A stretch of 64,000 nt of DNA from Alteromonas sp. RKMC-009 (GCF_003584565.2 NZ_CP031010.1:1984001-2048000), one strand, 5' to 3'. Shown: positions 9,908-17,873, counted from the stretch's first letter. Made by a program: numbers and translations. Notes: generated by a model from the sequence alone, not told the origin.

Positions 9908-9909
9908 TA

Positions 9910-10434
9910 TTATTTACCCGGTGACATCTTTTGCAGTTTTCTTTGTAGAGTCCGGCGGTGCATTCCCAGTGCTTTCGCTGTAGCGGAAATATTGTTTTCG
10001 TGATCGTGCAGAGTGCGCTGAATATGTTCCCACTCCGCCTGTGCCGGCGTCATAGGGGTCAGTGATTCTGTTTCATCCGCGGCTGATACCACCCCGAGGC
10101 GTTGCAAAATGGTCTGGAAAGAAACCGGTTTGGTTAAGTAGTCTGTGGCACCGCTTTTTATGGCCCGCACGGTGGTAGGAATGCTGGCGTATCCTGTCAT
10201 CACAATCAGGTGTCGGGGGCAAAAGCGGGCGGCAAGCTGTTCAATAAAATCCAGTCCGGTTTCATCCTGCAGCATCATATCGAGTAAAATTGCATAAACT
10301 CCGGTTTGCTGGTGGTGCATGGCTTCACTGGCCGATGCAAAGCAATGTACGTTAAATTCTGTTTTGGTGGCAAACCGTCTGGCAAGCACTTGTGAAAGTC
10401 TGGGATCATCGTCAATGATAAAGATAGTCTGCAT
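9910..10434 (-). CDS. regA: Redox response regulator RegA/PrrA/ActR family
   Basis: 174-aa two-domain regulator. The receiver has acidic pocket DDD (8-10), phosphoacceptor Asp52 (LLDMMLQDETG), Thr80 and Lys102 (DYLTKPV). A Fis-type helix-turn-helix at the C-terminus (EWEHIQRTL, SATAKALGMHRRTLQRKL) is the very conserved RegA/PrrA DNA-binding segment. In alphaproteobacteria this regulator controls respiration, photosynthesis and carbon or nitrogen fixation genes in response to redox state. Its start overlaps the kinase stop by one base (TAATG), so translation is coupled. Confidence 0.92.
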   Translation of the reverse strand: MQTIFIIDDDPRLSQVLARRFATKTEFNVHCFASASEAMHHQQTGVYAILLDMMLQDETGLDFIEQLAARFCPRHLIVMTGYASIPTTVRAIKSGATDYLTKPVSFQTILQRLGVVSAADETESLTPMTPAQAEWEHIQRTLHDHENNISATAKALGMHRRTLQRKLQKMSPGK

Positions 10435-11495
10435 TATTGCTCTGCCGGCAAAATAACCGTGGTTTCAAGTGTGAGAGTGCCCCGGCTATCAATAATTTCC
10501 CAACTGACTTTGCCACCAAACCGCTCAATCGTGGCGTTTGTCAGCACACTGGCAACTCCGTTTCCTTTTTCGCTGTGAACAAGTTGCCGGCCGATGACCG
10601 GTGCGTGTTCAGGTGGCGCATTATTCAGCGGATTGGCTATCCGCAACGTCCATTGACCGGTGCTGACAACCTGAGTGATGCTCACGCCTTTGTCTGTTTC
10701 ACCGGACGCTTCCTCACAGGCATTAACGACAATATTTGTAAGCGCAGGCAGCAGAGTGCGGTCAGCGTGAATATTGCAATCGCTATTACAGGTTTGCCAG
10801 TGTATAAGGGCTTCCGGTCTGGCAAGAGTCAGACTATGCCGTAATGCTTTGATTAATCCTGAACTGCGATAGGTTGTGGTGCGGGACTCTCTGACATCAT
10901 CAGCCACTTCCCGCCAGTCAGACAATAATCCATTCAGTCTGCTGACCTGTTCACTGAGCTCTTTTATGAGTGCCGGATCCGGGCTGTCCCGCCACTCTTC
11001 CAGTAGTAAATTAATTGTCTGAACCGGCGTTGCAGCGTCATGGGTAAGTTGTGCCGCGGCTGTACCAATAGCCAGGAGTTGTTCATTTCTTAACTGAGTT
11101 TCTCTTAGTGCAACAATAGCCGCATTGCGCTTTCTTAACTGGCGGCGGTAATAAAAAATGATGGCTGCAATGAACACGCTTGTGCCGGCAAAACTCCACA
11201 CCATATTGGCCGCATGCTGCGCCATACCATCGTGATGAGAAGCAGGGGAAGCAAGCAGCTGTAATAACTGGGCACCGGTACTGATAAGCAATACCGCCGT
11301 GGCCAACCTGAAGGGAAGTTGTACCAGACCGGCGACAAGGGGGATCAGTAATATGATGGCGTAGGGATTACTGGCGGCACCGTTCAATCCGATAAGCCAG
11401 TTTACCAGCACGATTTCCAGCACCGTGCAGACAAACAACGCTACGGCATTCAGCCGGCGCTTTTCGGGTAGCAGGGTGAGCAAGATCAGTAGCAT
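10434..11495 (-). CDS. regB: Redox sensor histidine kinase RegB/PrrB-like, short N-terminus
   Basis: 353-aa membrane kinase paired with regA. About four hydrophobic segments precede the catalytic part; the segment GAASNPYAIILL matches the ubiquinone-binding GGxxNPF region of RegB. The H-box is QLTHDAATPVQTI and the ATP domain includes NIVVNACEEAS and KGNGVASVLTNATIERFGG. Cysteines (TCNSDCN) lie between the H and N boxes, the region of the RegB redox cysteine, but exact equivalence needs an alignment. It begins where RegB relatives already have one or two helices, and an in-frame TAA lies four codons upstream of the ATG, so the N-terminus is truly short or was trimmed. Confidence 0.85.
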   Translation of the reverse strand: MLLILLTLLPEKRRLNAVALFVCTVLEIVLVNWLIGLNGAASNPYAIILLIPLVAGLVQLPFRLATAVLLISTGAQLLQLLASPASHHDGMAQHAANMVWSFAGTSVFIAAIIFYYRRQLRKRNAAIVALRETQLRNEQLLAIGTAAAQLTHDAATPVQTINLLLEEWRDSPDPALIKELSEQVSRLNGLLSDWREVADDVRESRTTTYRSSGLIKALRHSLTLARPEALIHWQTCNSDCNIHADRTLLPALTNIVVNACEEASGETDKGVSITQVVSTGQWTLRIANPLNNAPPEHAPVIGRQLVHSEKGNGVASVLTNATIERFGGKVSWEIIDSRGTLTLETTVILPAEQ

Positions 11496-11540
11496 CAGCG
11501 TGGATTACCGCATTGTCTGTTATTCCGGCGTACTGCTTCT

Positions 11541-11588
11541 GCAGAGCGGGCCTGATTATAGATTGCTCTGCGGCGTACAACCGCAGAG
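11541..11588 (-). promoter_or_regulatory. Mutually exclusive hairpins between oprC-like gene and regB
   Basis: Three complementary segments lie in the 108-bp gap: CTCTGCGG/CCGCAGAG (11566-11588) can form one hairpin, while GCAGAGC (11541-11547) pairs with GCTCTGC (11565-11571) in a second that shares the middle strand. There is no T-run, so a simple intrinsic terminator is unlikely. The arrangement could weaken read-through from the receptor gene or be an RNA switch; untested. Confidence 0.35.
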
Positions 11589-11603
11589 TATAAAGTGTTA
11601 AGG

Positions 11604-13712
11604 CTAAAACGCCAGTGTTACGCCAAGGTCAAAAGACCGCCCCCTTCCGGCAATCTGCGCGAAGCCCTGTTCCGGCGTTTGCTTAAACTGAGCAATGTTG
11701 ACGCCGCCAGCGGGCTCTTCATACCAGGTATCCAGCAGATTATGGATGTCGAAGTGGAAAGTCATATTACCCTGTTGCCATGCAGTAGACAGATGCAGCA
11801 GTGACCAGGCGTCAGTGGTGTTCTCATTGCGCCGGTTATCCACATCGTTTTTACTGCCTGTCCATTGCCACGATAATGCACCTGAGAACGACGATATGGC
11901 ATATTCCAGGCTCATAGTATTCTGTACCGGTATGATTTGGTAAAGATTGCCTTCTCCGTGACGGCGCTCACCTTGTTGCCAGCTGAACGCTGTTTTCCAG
12001 GTCAGTGCCCCTGCTTCATTGTCAAACAGACGCTTCGATGCTTTTACATCAGCACCGGTAAGGGTGGCGTCTGTGTTTATAAATTGCAGAATGTTTCTCT
12101 GTCCTGCAGCGGAGTCTGTGCGGTTGAAAGTACCGGAGACATCGACGTCAATGTAGTCTGATACCCGCGTGTACCAGATACTCACTTCTGCTGCCCAGTC
12201 TGATTTTTCAGCTTGCCAGGACACCGACGCTGTACTGGCGGTTTCAGGTGCAAGATTGATGTTCCCGATATAGCCGTTGCCGTCACCAAACCAGCCAATC
12301 ATGGATGTGGCCATGGCGCTGGTTCCCCAGCTGTAACGTTCATAAAGGTTAGGGGCGCGGTCCTTTCTTGCGATACCAAGGGTCAGGCTTTGATCGCCGG
12401 ATAATTTGCGTGTAGCCAGCAACGTGGCGTCGAACAGTGTGTCAGACTGACTCCGGTCTGCTGAATTAAATGCGCTGGCTGCTGCCAGATTGTTTGCCAT
12501 CATCGTCCCGCTGCCCATGGACATGCCACCCATGGACATTCCATCCATGCTGCTGTTGACATATGCCTGAACTTCACCGGTATCCGTTGTGACATATTCA
12601 GCGCGCAGTCCCGCCTGGTACTGCCAGTCTTTATCAGCGGCGGACAACCATTCAGCCCAGGCTGCAAGGCGGTCCCGCTCCCCGTCATTAATGTTGATGT
12701 AGTCATTGGGGCCCATCATGGCTGAGCCTTCCACAGCCGGCCACCAGTCGTCCAGGCGATTGGCGTAATATTCCTGACCAAAAACAAAGGTACCGCTTTT
12801 ATCTGCCGGCATTGTCCACTTCAGCTTTAGTGCAGTGTCGTGGCTGTCTGTGTTCATTGGCATCATGCCTGTTTTCTCCGCCGTGAAGAAACCCATTTCA
12901 TGGGTGGTATGACGGGTACTGGCGGTGACATCCAGGGCAATATCTCCGAACTGTCGCTGGTACAGTGCCGTAATGCCTGTACTGGTATTGTCAGTCATGT
13001 CCATGTACTGGTTCGGGAAGCCCTGATAGGGGATACGCTGGTGAGAAATGCTCAGTTGCAGGCGTTGTGATGTATCCTGATAACCACCACTCAGCAAATG
13101 GTTTGTGGCTTTATAAAGGGTATCAAGTACCAGGTTGCCATGCCCGTCTTCGTAGCTTTCTGCTTTGGACTGATTTCCTGCATAGCTCAGATACCATGTG
13201 TCACTGGCAACAGTGGCATCAGCGCTCAGGGTTCTGCCATTGTCGTTGCTTTGATAAAAATACCCCAGCGACCCTTTCTCAAACGTTACCGTATCACTTG
13301 TATTGAATGCCGGTGTGAAAGTAGACAATGCAATAACCCCGGCAATATTGTCACCGCCGGCACTGACCGGAGATACGCCCGGTAAAACGGCAATGGTATT
13401 GACCTGATTGGCGGAAACATATGACAGAGGCGGGTTCATCTGGTTACCACAAGCTGCAGTAACAGGCACACCGTCGGTGAGTAGCTGAATGCGGTCACCC
13501 ATCATACCGTTCATCACCGGTAATGCAGAGACACCGCCTGCTGCAGAAAACGTGATACCGGCTTGTGCCAGACGGGATGAGAGGTTCTCATCACCATGAA
13601 GATGAGGCTGGCGGGTGGTGACTTCGATGGTTTCCACCGGAGTTTCTCCGGCAGAAGCTAATGTACTGAGCAGTGTGGTTGCAGACAACACAGCATAGGG
13701 GAATGGTTTCAC
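11604..13712 (-). CDS. oprC: TonB-dependent copper receptor, OprC/NosA-like
   Basis: 702-aa outer-membrane TonB-dependent receptor with signal peptide, plug (residues ~25-140) and 22-strand-type barrel ending in LGVTLAF. In OprC copper is bound by a CxxxM plug motif and an HxM barrel motif; both are visible here as C88-GNQ-M92 (AACGNQMNPP) and H271-E-M273 (TTHEMGFF). A Met/Gly/Ser-rich loop (residues ~389-405) and MMPM (283-286) add possible copper ligands. Two RegA-type boxes lie upstream, and regBA follows on the same strand. Likely imports copper, for example for terminal oxidases or other cuproenzymes (inference). Confidence 0.88.
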   Translation of the reverse strand: MKPFPYAVLSATTLLSTLASAGETPVETIEVTTRQPHLHGDENLSSRLAQAGITFSAAGGVSALPVMNGMMGDRIQLLTDGVPVTAACGNQMNPPLSYVSANQVNTIAVLPGVSPVSAGGDNIAGVIALSTFTPAFNTSDTVTFEKGSLGYFYQSNDNGRTLSADATVASDTWYLSYAGNQSKAESYEDGHGNLVLDTLYKATNHLLSGGYQDTSQRLQLSISHQRIPYQGFPNQYMDMTDNTSTGITALYQRQFGDIALDVTASTRHTTHEMGFFTAEKTGMMPMNTDSHDTALKLKWTMPADKSGTFVFGQEYYANRLDDWWPAVEGSAMMGPNDYININDGERDRLAAWAEWLSAADKDWQYQAGLRAEYVTTDTGEVQAYVNSSMDGMSMGGMSMGSGTMMANNLAAASAFNSADRSQSDTLFDATLLATRKLSGDQSLTLGIARKDRAPNLYERYSWGTSAMATSMIGWFGDGNGYIGNINLAPETASTASVSWQAEKSDWAAEVSIWYTRVSDYIDVDVSGTFNRTDSAAGQRNILQFINTDATLTGADVKASKRLFDNEAGALTWKTAFSWQQGERRHGEGNLYQIIPVQNTMSLEYAISSFSGALSWQWTGSKNDVDNRRNENTTDAWSLLHLSTAWQQGNMTFHFDIHNLLDTWYEEPAGGVNIAQFKQTPEQGFAQIAGRGRSFDLGVTLAF

Positions 13713-13751
13713 TTACATTTTCCGGTTATTAAATCCGGCGATAGTGTAACG

Positions 13752-13788
13752 GCGGCGTCGCAAAACCAACATGCGACAAATTGTCGCA
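13752..13788 (-). promoter_or_regulatory. Two RegA/PrrA-box-like inverted repeats upstream of oprC-like gene
   Basis: 13773-13787 reads GCGAC-AAATT-GTCGC, a perfect inverted repeat extended to TGCGAC/GTCGCA (13772-13788). 13752-13761 reads GCGGC-GTCGC with no spacer. Both fit the published PrrA rule of GCGNC and GNCGC half-sites with variable spacing. They lie 40-76 bp upstream of the receptor start, in promoter range. Binding is inference. Confidence 0.55.
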
Positions 13789-13984
13789 CATGTTCAAAAG
13801 TTAAGCGTTTGAGAAGTTTGGCGATATTTATTTAGCTTTACGGAAGATAAGCCCTTATTCAGGCTCAGAAATCATGTAACAATAGTCGTTCATCCGGTCC
13901 ATCCTTGTCATACTAATGATTAGTTGCGGCTTTATCATATTGGTTATACGTTTCAGGTATAAAGTTATTCTGTAGGATATTGTA

Positions 13985-14515
13985 GTGTCTGATAATCTGG
14001 TTTCTGTTAAGACTCTCGATAAAGAGCAACTTAAACACGCAACAATTTTTTCTGGTATCAGCCCGAAGGCCATGCGCCGGGTGTTTGCTGCGTGGTGTAT
14101 TTTTTGTGTTGTAGTCGCCATTATTGTGGTTATGGCTCCTGATTTATCTCAGGTTTTCCAACTTACCGTGTTTGGCGTACTGATTGCGTTTACGCTGGCA
14201 ATGTTTGGTCAAAGCCGCATCGCTGAAGGCTGGCCGGCGGTACTTTCCAGTGACAATGAAATCTGTGTGATCCGCGACCCGCAAAAGCGGGAATTTATAT
14301 GTGTGCCTGTCAGTCTGGTTACCGCAGCTGAACCGGCGCTGATAAAGCCAAATAAAAAAGCACTGGCGCTCATGCTGGATACGCAGCGGCTATCGGAAAA
14401 CGATGTCAGTACCCTTAATCAGGCGGTCTGGCCACGGGACGACCGGTTGCTGGCTCTTGCGCACTTTATATCCCGCGATAAAGCATGCCGGAAAATTAAT
14501 TCCTTCCTTTCCTGA
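13985..14515 (+). CDS. Hypothetical two-helix membrane protein
   Basis: 176-aa product from a GTG start (13985), no family recognised. It has a cytoplasmic-looking N-terminus, two adjacent hydrophobic helices (about residues 33-52 and 56-74: RVFAAWCIFCVVVAIIVVMA and LTVFGVLIAFTLAMF) and a C-terminal soluble domain of about 100 residues containing ICVIRDPQKREFICVPV, which resembles a small PH-like or photosystem-assembly-like beta fold but cannot be assigned. It stands alone, divergent from the oprC-like gene. GTG is used because no ATG gives a better start before the first helix. Confidence 0.6.
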   Translation: MSDNLVSVKTLDKEQLKHATIFSGISPKAMRRVFAAWCIFCVVVAIIVVMAPDLSQVFQLTVFGVLIAFTLAMFGQSRIAEGWPAVLSSDNEICVIRDPQKREFICVPVSLVTAAEPALIKPNKKALALMLDTQRLSENDVSTLNQAVWPRDDRLLALAHFISRDKACRKINSFLS

Positions 14516-14922
14516 TATCCATTTCTTCCGGTGCTTGCACAAAAAATGAGCAGGTGCCGGGCGACTTGTCCCAAATTGGCCTGTCATGGGGACAATATTC
14601 ACAGATAGAATTGTTTTTCAAATTTCATTAATGGTAATGTTGTCTTACCTTTTATCATGAAATCAGCACGCTTATTTCTTTAAGCTGTTGATATTTGGGG
14701 TTAATTCTGATCTCGGTGGTATCTAAAATTCGTAATAAACGCCGCTTATACAGAGATGGCGTGAATTCTGCACTCGTAAATCCTGCAGATAGAAGTACAG
14801 AAAGGTAGCAACTTGATTGCTGCACCTGTAGTACAAGTAAAATGTGCGTTTCCTTAAGTTTTAGGGTCTATGAGACCTGTCGCAGAAATGCGGACAGAGT
14901 GTGAAAACAGCAAGGAGGCAAC
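14516..14922 (+). other. 407-bp intergenic region, no gene seen
   Basis: Holds a short inverted repeat (GTCCC...GGGAC, about 14568-14591) and AT-rich sequence; the last part carries the strong ribosome-binding site AAGGAGG of the next gene. No open frame longer than about 20 codons with a plausible ribosome-binding site was found. Probably the promoter region of the receiver-domain gene. Confidence 0.5.
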
Positions 14923-15309
14923 ATGACCCCCGGTACAATCTTACAAATTCTGGTCGTTGAAGACGATCCTGTGGTAGCAAGCCAGTTAACCTGCTTTTTG
15001 ACCGGACTGGGATGGAAAGTGGATTTTGCTGCCAGCGGAAAGCTGGCTATCCGTCTGAGCAAGGCTCAGCGATACGACGCTATTCTGCTTGATGTGGCGA
15101 TGCCGGATTTACCCGGTGCGGATATACTGGCACAAATAAAACAAGCCTGTGATTCGCCGGTATTACTGATGAACCCGGGGCAAGACCCCGCAGGTAACGC
15201 AGCCTTTGCCGCTGCAGATGACAGTGTTCCGGATCCTTCAGACTACCGTGACATTGTGGGTCGTTGTCAACGCTTTGCCACACAGGAACCGCTGGCAATC
15301 ACAGCCTGA
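14923..15309 (+). CDS. Stand-alone degenerate receiver-domain protein
   Basis: 128-aa CheY-like domain with no output domain. The acidic pair D14-D15 and phosphoacceptor Asp57 (ILLDVAMPDLPG) are present. The switch Thr/Ser is replaced (SPVLLMNPG), and the invariant Lys of the KP motif is Asp104 (SVPDPSDYRD). It therefore keeps an acceptor Asp but probably cannot switch in the usual way; it may act as a phosphate sink or as a pseudo-receiver. A strong AAGGAGG sits 5 nt before the ATG, so it is well translated. A hairpin and then the IS element follow directly. Confidence 0.8.
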   Translation: MTPGTILQILVVEDDPVVASQLTCFLTGLGWKVDFAASGKLAIRLSKAQRYDAILLDVAMPDLPGADILAQIKQACDSPVLLMNPGQDPAGNAAFAAADDSVPDPSDYRDIVGRCQRFATQEPLAITA

Positions 15310-15337
15310 CAAAATACCCTCAAAAGAGAGTTCATGG

Positions 15338-15365
15338 AAACCTGTAGCTGAAAAGCCACAGGTTT
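15338..15365 (+). terminator. Terminator stem of the receiver gene, T-tract split by the IS
   Basis: Stem AAACCTGT/ACAGGTTT with inner GCT/AGC and a GAAA loop. No T-run follows on the left side, but a TTTTT run (16675-16679) occurs immediately beyond the right end of the IS, so joining both flanks restores a normal terminator with a T-tract. Confidence 0.6.
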
Positions 15366-15430
15366 AATTAGATGGTCCGCCTCACCTCTAAGCTAGTCTT
15401 AGAGTTAGGCAATCAAAGAGGCGAACCATC

Positions 15431-16465
15431 ATGTCTACTATTAAAGTTCTTGGTATCGATTTAGGCAAATCATCCTTTCATGTGATAGGCCGTGATTATT
15501 CAGATAACCAAATCATCCGCAAAAAGTTTTCCCGCACTGCACTCATTCATTTTCTTCATCAGTTAACGCCATGCACAATTGCTTTCGAGGCTTGTGGCGG
15601 TGCGCACTGGCTCGGCAGGCAGTGTGAGTCGATGGGGCACAAAGTCAGACTGATCCCTCCGCAATATGTAAAGCCCTTCGTTAAAAGCAATAAAAATGAT
15701 TTCATAGATGCAGAAGCAATATGCGAAGCATCGACAAGACCCAATATGCGCTTTGTCAGCGTAAAGTCGGAAGAAGCACAGGTCATTTCCGCTATTCATA
15801 AAGCCAGGCACGGTTATATTAAAGACCGGACAGCATGTATGTCCCGCATAGGCGCATTGCTTCTCGAATTTGGCATTGCGCTGCCAACAGGCCATAGCGT
15901 GATGAAGCAGTTATTTAACTGGCTTGCTCAGCAACGACAGGAATTGCCGGGCCTGCTCATGCAAGAGCTTGCGGAGCTTCACGATTACTATCTGTTTCTC
16001 AATGAGAGCATTGAGAAACAAGACAAAAAGCTAAAGCAACTGGTTGAAACAAACGCGATAGGCCAGCTTCTTAAAACCATTCCAGGTATTGGAGACATGA
16101 CAGCGAGTCTTTGTATTGCCAACATCAGTAGCGCCACTGACTTTAAAAGTGGGAGAAACATGGCGGCATGGTTGGGACTGGTTCCGGCGCAGTATTCGAC
16201 TGGCGGTAAACCCAAATTACTGGGGATAAGCAAACGGGGTAACAAAGAGCTCCGGACCTTGTTTATCCATGCTGCCAGGGCGGTCATGTCCCGACCAGAT
16301 AAGACCGGTAAAATTTATGGCGAGTGGCTAATTAATTTACGCGCCACAAAGCCATTCAATGTTGTAACCGTCGCTCTGGCCAACAAGCTGGTACGAATAG
16401 CATGGGCAGTAATGAAAACTAAACAAGCATTCAATAGCAAAGCGTTAGCACCAGGTTTGCAATGA
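15431..16465 (+). CDS. IS110/IS1111-family transposase (DEDD recombinase)
   Basis: 344-aa, full-length for the family. The RuvC-like domain shows the DEDD set D10 (GIDLGK), E53 (FEACG), D90 and D93 (KNDFIDAEA). A helix-hairpin-helix TIPGIG (217-222) leads into the C-terminal domain with NMAAWLGLVP, Ser257 in QYSTGGK (position of the catalytic serine of these recombinases) and GISKRGNKELR. No frameshift or stop is seen, so the element may be active. These enzymes are guided by a non-coding RNA made by the element itself. Confidence 0.95.
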   Translation: MSTIKVLGIDLGKSSFHVIGRDYSDNQIIRKKFSRTALIHFLHQLTPCTIAFEACGGAHWLGRQCESMGHKVRLIPPQYVKPFVKSNKNDFIDAEAICEASTRPNMRFVSVKSEEAQVISAIHKARHGYIKDRTACMSRIGALLLEFGIALPTGHSVMKQLFNWLAQQRQELPGLLMQELAELHDYYLFLNESIEKQDKKLKQLVETNAIGQLLKTIPGIGDMTASLCIANISSATDFKSGRNMAAWLGLVPAQYSTGGKPKLLGISKRGNKELRTLFIHAARAVMSRPDKTGKIYGEWLINLRATKPFNVVTVALANKLVRIAWAVMKTKQAFNSKALAPGLQ

Positions 16466-16659
16466 TAAATATGATGACGAAAACGGTAGAAGCACTGGAT
16501 TAAAACCTGACACAAAAAACAGCTCACAGAAGCTTTCGGTTTTTTGAGGATAATCCAGCGCGGATCTCATCGTGGAGCGGGTTGCGAAAGCGCCTAATCA
16601 GACTCCGAATACATTAGCGCATAACCAACCCCGTTATCGACATTTACTGTTGCAATAAC
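16466..16659 (+). ncRNA. Candidate bridge RNA/seekRNA of the IS1111-type element
   Basis: The 3' non-coding end of the IS is about 195 nt, whereas the 5' leader is only about 60 nt; in the IS1111 subgroup the guide RNA is encoded downstream of the transposase. Two large stem-loops are visible: GCACTGGATTA/TAATCCAGCGC (16492-16502 with 16551-16561, one mismatch) enclosing a long internal loop, and GGGTT/AACCC (16579-16583 with 16627-16631) enclosing GCGC-C-TAAT/ATTAGCGC (16590-16598 with 16613-16620). Two looped modules fit target and donor recognition. RNA ends are not determined. Confidence 0.55.
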
Positions 16660-16677
16660 GAGGCGGACCATACATTT

Positions 16678-17664
16678 TTATGCCTGTTCAACTGAAGGAT
16701 TATTTTTTAATCTCAGTGTTGTGAGTAAAGGAAAGTGATCTGAGCCTACAGTGGGCATTCTTTCTATTTTGACCAGTTCAAAATGCTCAGTGTGAAAGAC
16801 GTGGTCCAGCGGCCAGCGCAGCAACGGATAATCCGCATGGAAAGTGTTGAAAAATCCACGGCCACGACGGGGATCCAGCATGCCACTTATTTTTCTGAAT
16901 TTTCGGGTCGTCGGTGACCATGCCACATCATTGAGGTCGCCGGTAACGATGGCCGGATGCTTTAACTTTGCCATTTCTTTTCCTACCCGTGTCAGTTCCT
17001 TATCTCTGGGTCCGGCAGATTTATTTTCTGTAGGACTTGGCGGTTTAGGGTGTACAAAATGGATTTTTACCTGAGTACCCGCCATTTCCTGCCAGATTTC
17101 CATAGACGGTACGTCATCTTCAATAATGAACCGGATTTTTTCGTTGCCGAAGGGACGCCTGCTATAAAGATGCATGCCGTAAAGATTTTCCAGCGGACAA
17201 GAGAGGCGGTAAGGATAGTCATCATGAAGGACCGACAGTGCCTGCTCCCAGTCTTTGTTGCTTTCCAGCGTCACCAGAATATCCGGTTTACGTTGCCTGG
17301 TAAGATTAATCAGTGCGTCATAGTTATCGTTAGTCATTAATACATTGCTGGTGAGAATGCTTATTGTGCGGTCGTCATCAGTTGCCGGTACCTGATTCAC
17401 TTCCGTGCGCCAAAACGGTGTATAAGGGATTACCCAGGCAAGTTGATAGAGCAAAGCACAGACAGCACCGGCCTGCATGCACAGCGCCAGTAAGGGCGTT
17501 TCGATATACCAGTATGTCCAGACTAAGGTGAGCACAAGTAAAATAAACGCCTGCTGCAGACGGGGAAACTCCCAAACGCGGATTAACCAGTGCTGGCAGG
17601 GTATGTGAGGCAGTATTGCAGCCACAATAAAGAAAAGGGTAATGATAGAGAGTACTGTTGTCAT
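16678..17664 (-). CDS. Membrane-anchored endonuclease/exonuclease/phosphatase (EEP) family protein
   Basis: 328 aa. Three hydrophobic helices occupy the first ~95 residues, followed by an EEP domain: SILTSNVLMTN (metal-site Asn), DILVTLESNKDW (catalytic Glu), VTGDLNDVAWSPTTR (Asp/Asn pair) and a terminal GSDHFPL (Asp-His). Such proteins act on nucleic acids or phospho-esters; with N-terminal helices facing outward, a phosphodiesterase at the membrane or periplasm is likely. ATG 17664 is chosen over a TTG 11 codons upstream. Its 3' end lies 4 bp from the right IS boundary, so the IS landed just outside the gene without breaking it. Confidence 0.85.
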   Translation of the reverse strand: MTTVLSIITLFFIVAAILPHIPCQHWLIRVWEFPRLQQAFILLVLTLVWTYWYIETPLLALCMQAGAVCALLYQLAWVIPYTPFWRTEVNQVPATDDDRTISILTSNVLMTNDNYDALINLTRQRKPDILVTLESNKDWEQALSVLHDDYPYRLSCPLENLYGMHLYSRRPFGNEKIRFIIEDDVPSMEIWQEMAGTQVKIHFVHPKPPSPTENKSAGPRDKELTRVGKEMAKLKHPAIVTGDLNDVAWSPTTRKFRKISGMLDPRRGRGFFNTFHADYPLLRWPLDHVFHTEHFELVKIERMPTVGSDHFPLLTTLRLKNNPSVEQA

Positions 17665-17873
17665 GGTTCGTCCGCTGAAATTACTGTCCGGAATCAAAAT
17701 ATTTAGCTTACTTATATAAAGACTTTCAGTCCTGTTCGATCAAACGGGGTGATTTCAGCAATTGTAAATGCAAGGTAAAAAATACGGGGTTCTGAGAAAA
17801 GTTTGCATGAAGGGAAAGAGCGGAAAGTTGGGGGCCACTATAAAAAATCATATTTTTCAGTTATTTAATTTGC

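Larger units (their letters stand above)
15366..16674 (+). mobile_element. IS110-family insertion sequence, IS1111 subgroup
   Basis: Element of about 1.31 kb with subterminal 12-bp inverted repeats ATGGTCCGCCTC (15372-15383) and GAGGCGGACCAT (16660-16671), as in the IS1111 subgroup. Outer limits are inferred: about 6-7 bp outside the left repeat and 3 bp outside the right one, which makes the flanks rejoin into a terminator. No target duplication is seen, as expected. A near copy of the right repeat (GAGGCGAACCAT, 15418-15429) sits just before the transposase ATG and could pair with the left repeat. Only one copy is in the window. Confidence 0.85.

Noticed and set aside
15431-16465. IS as the cause of truncation of the receiver gene
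   Set aside because: The receiver frame ends normally before its terminator stem; its altered residues are substitutions, not loss.
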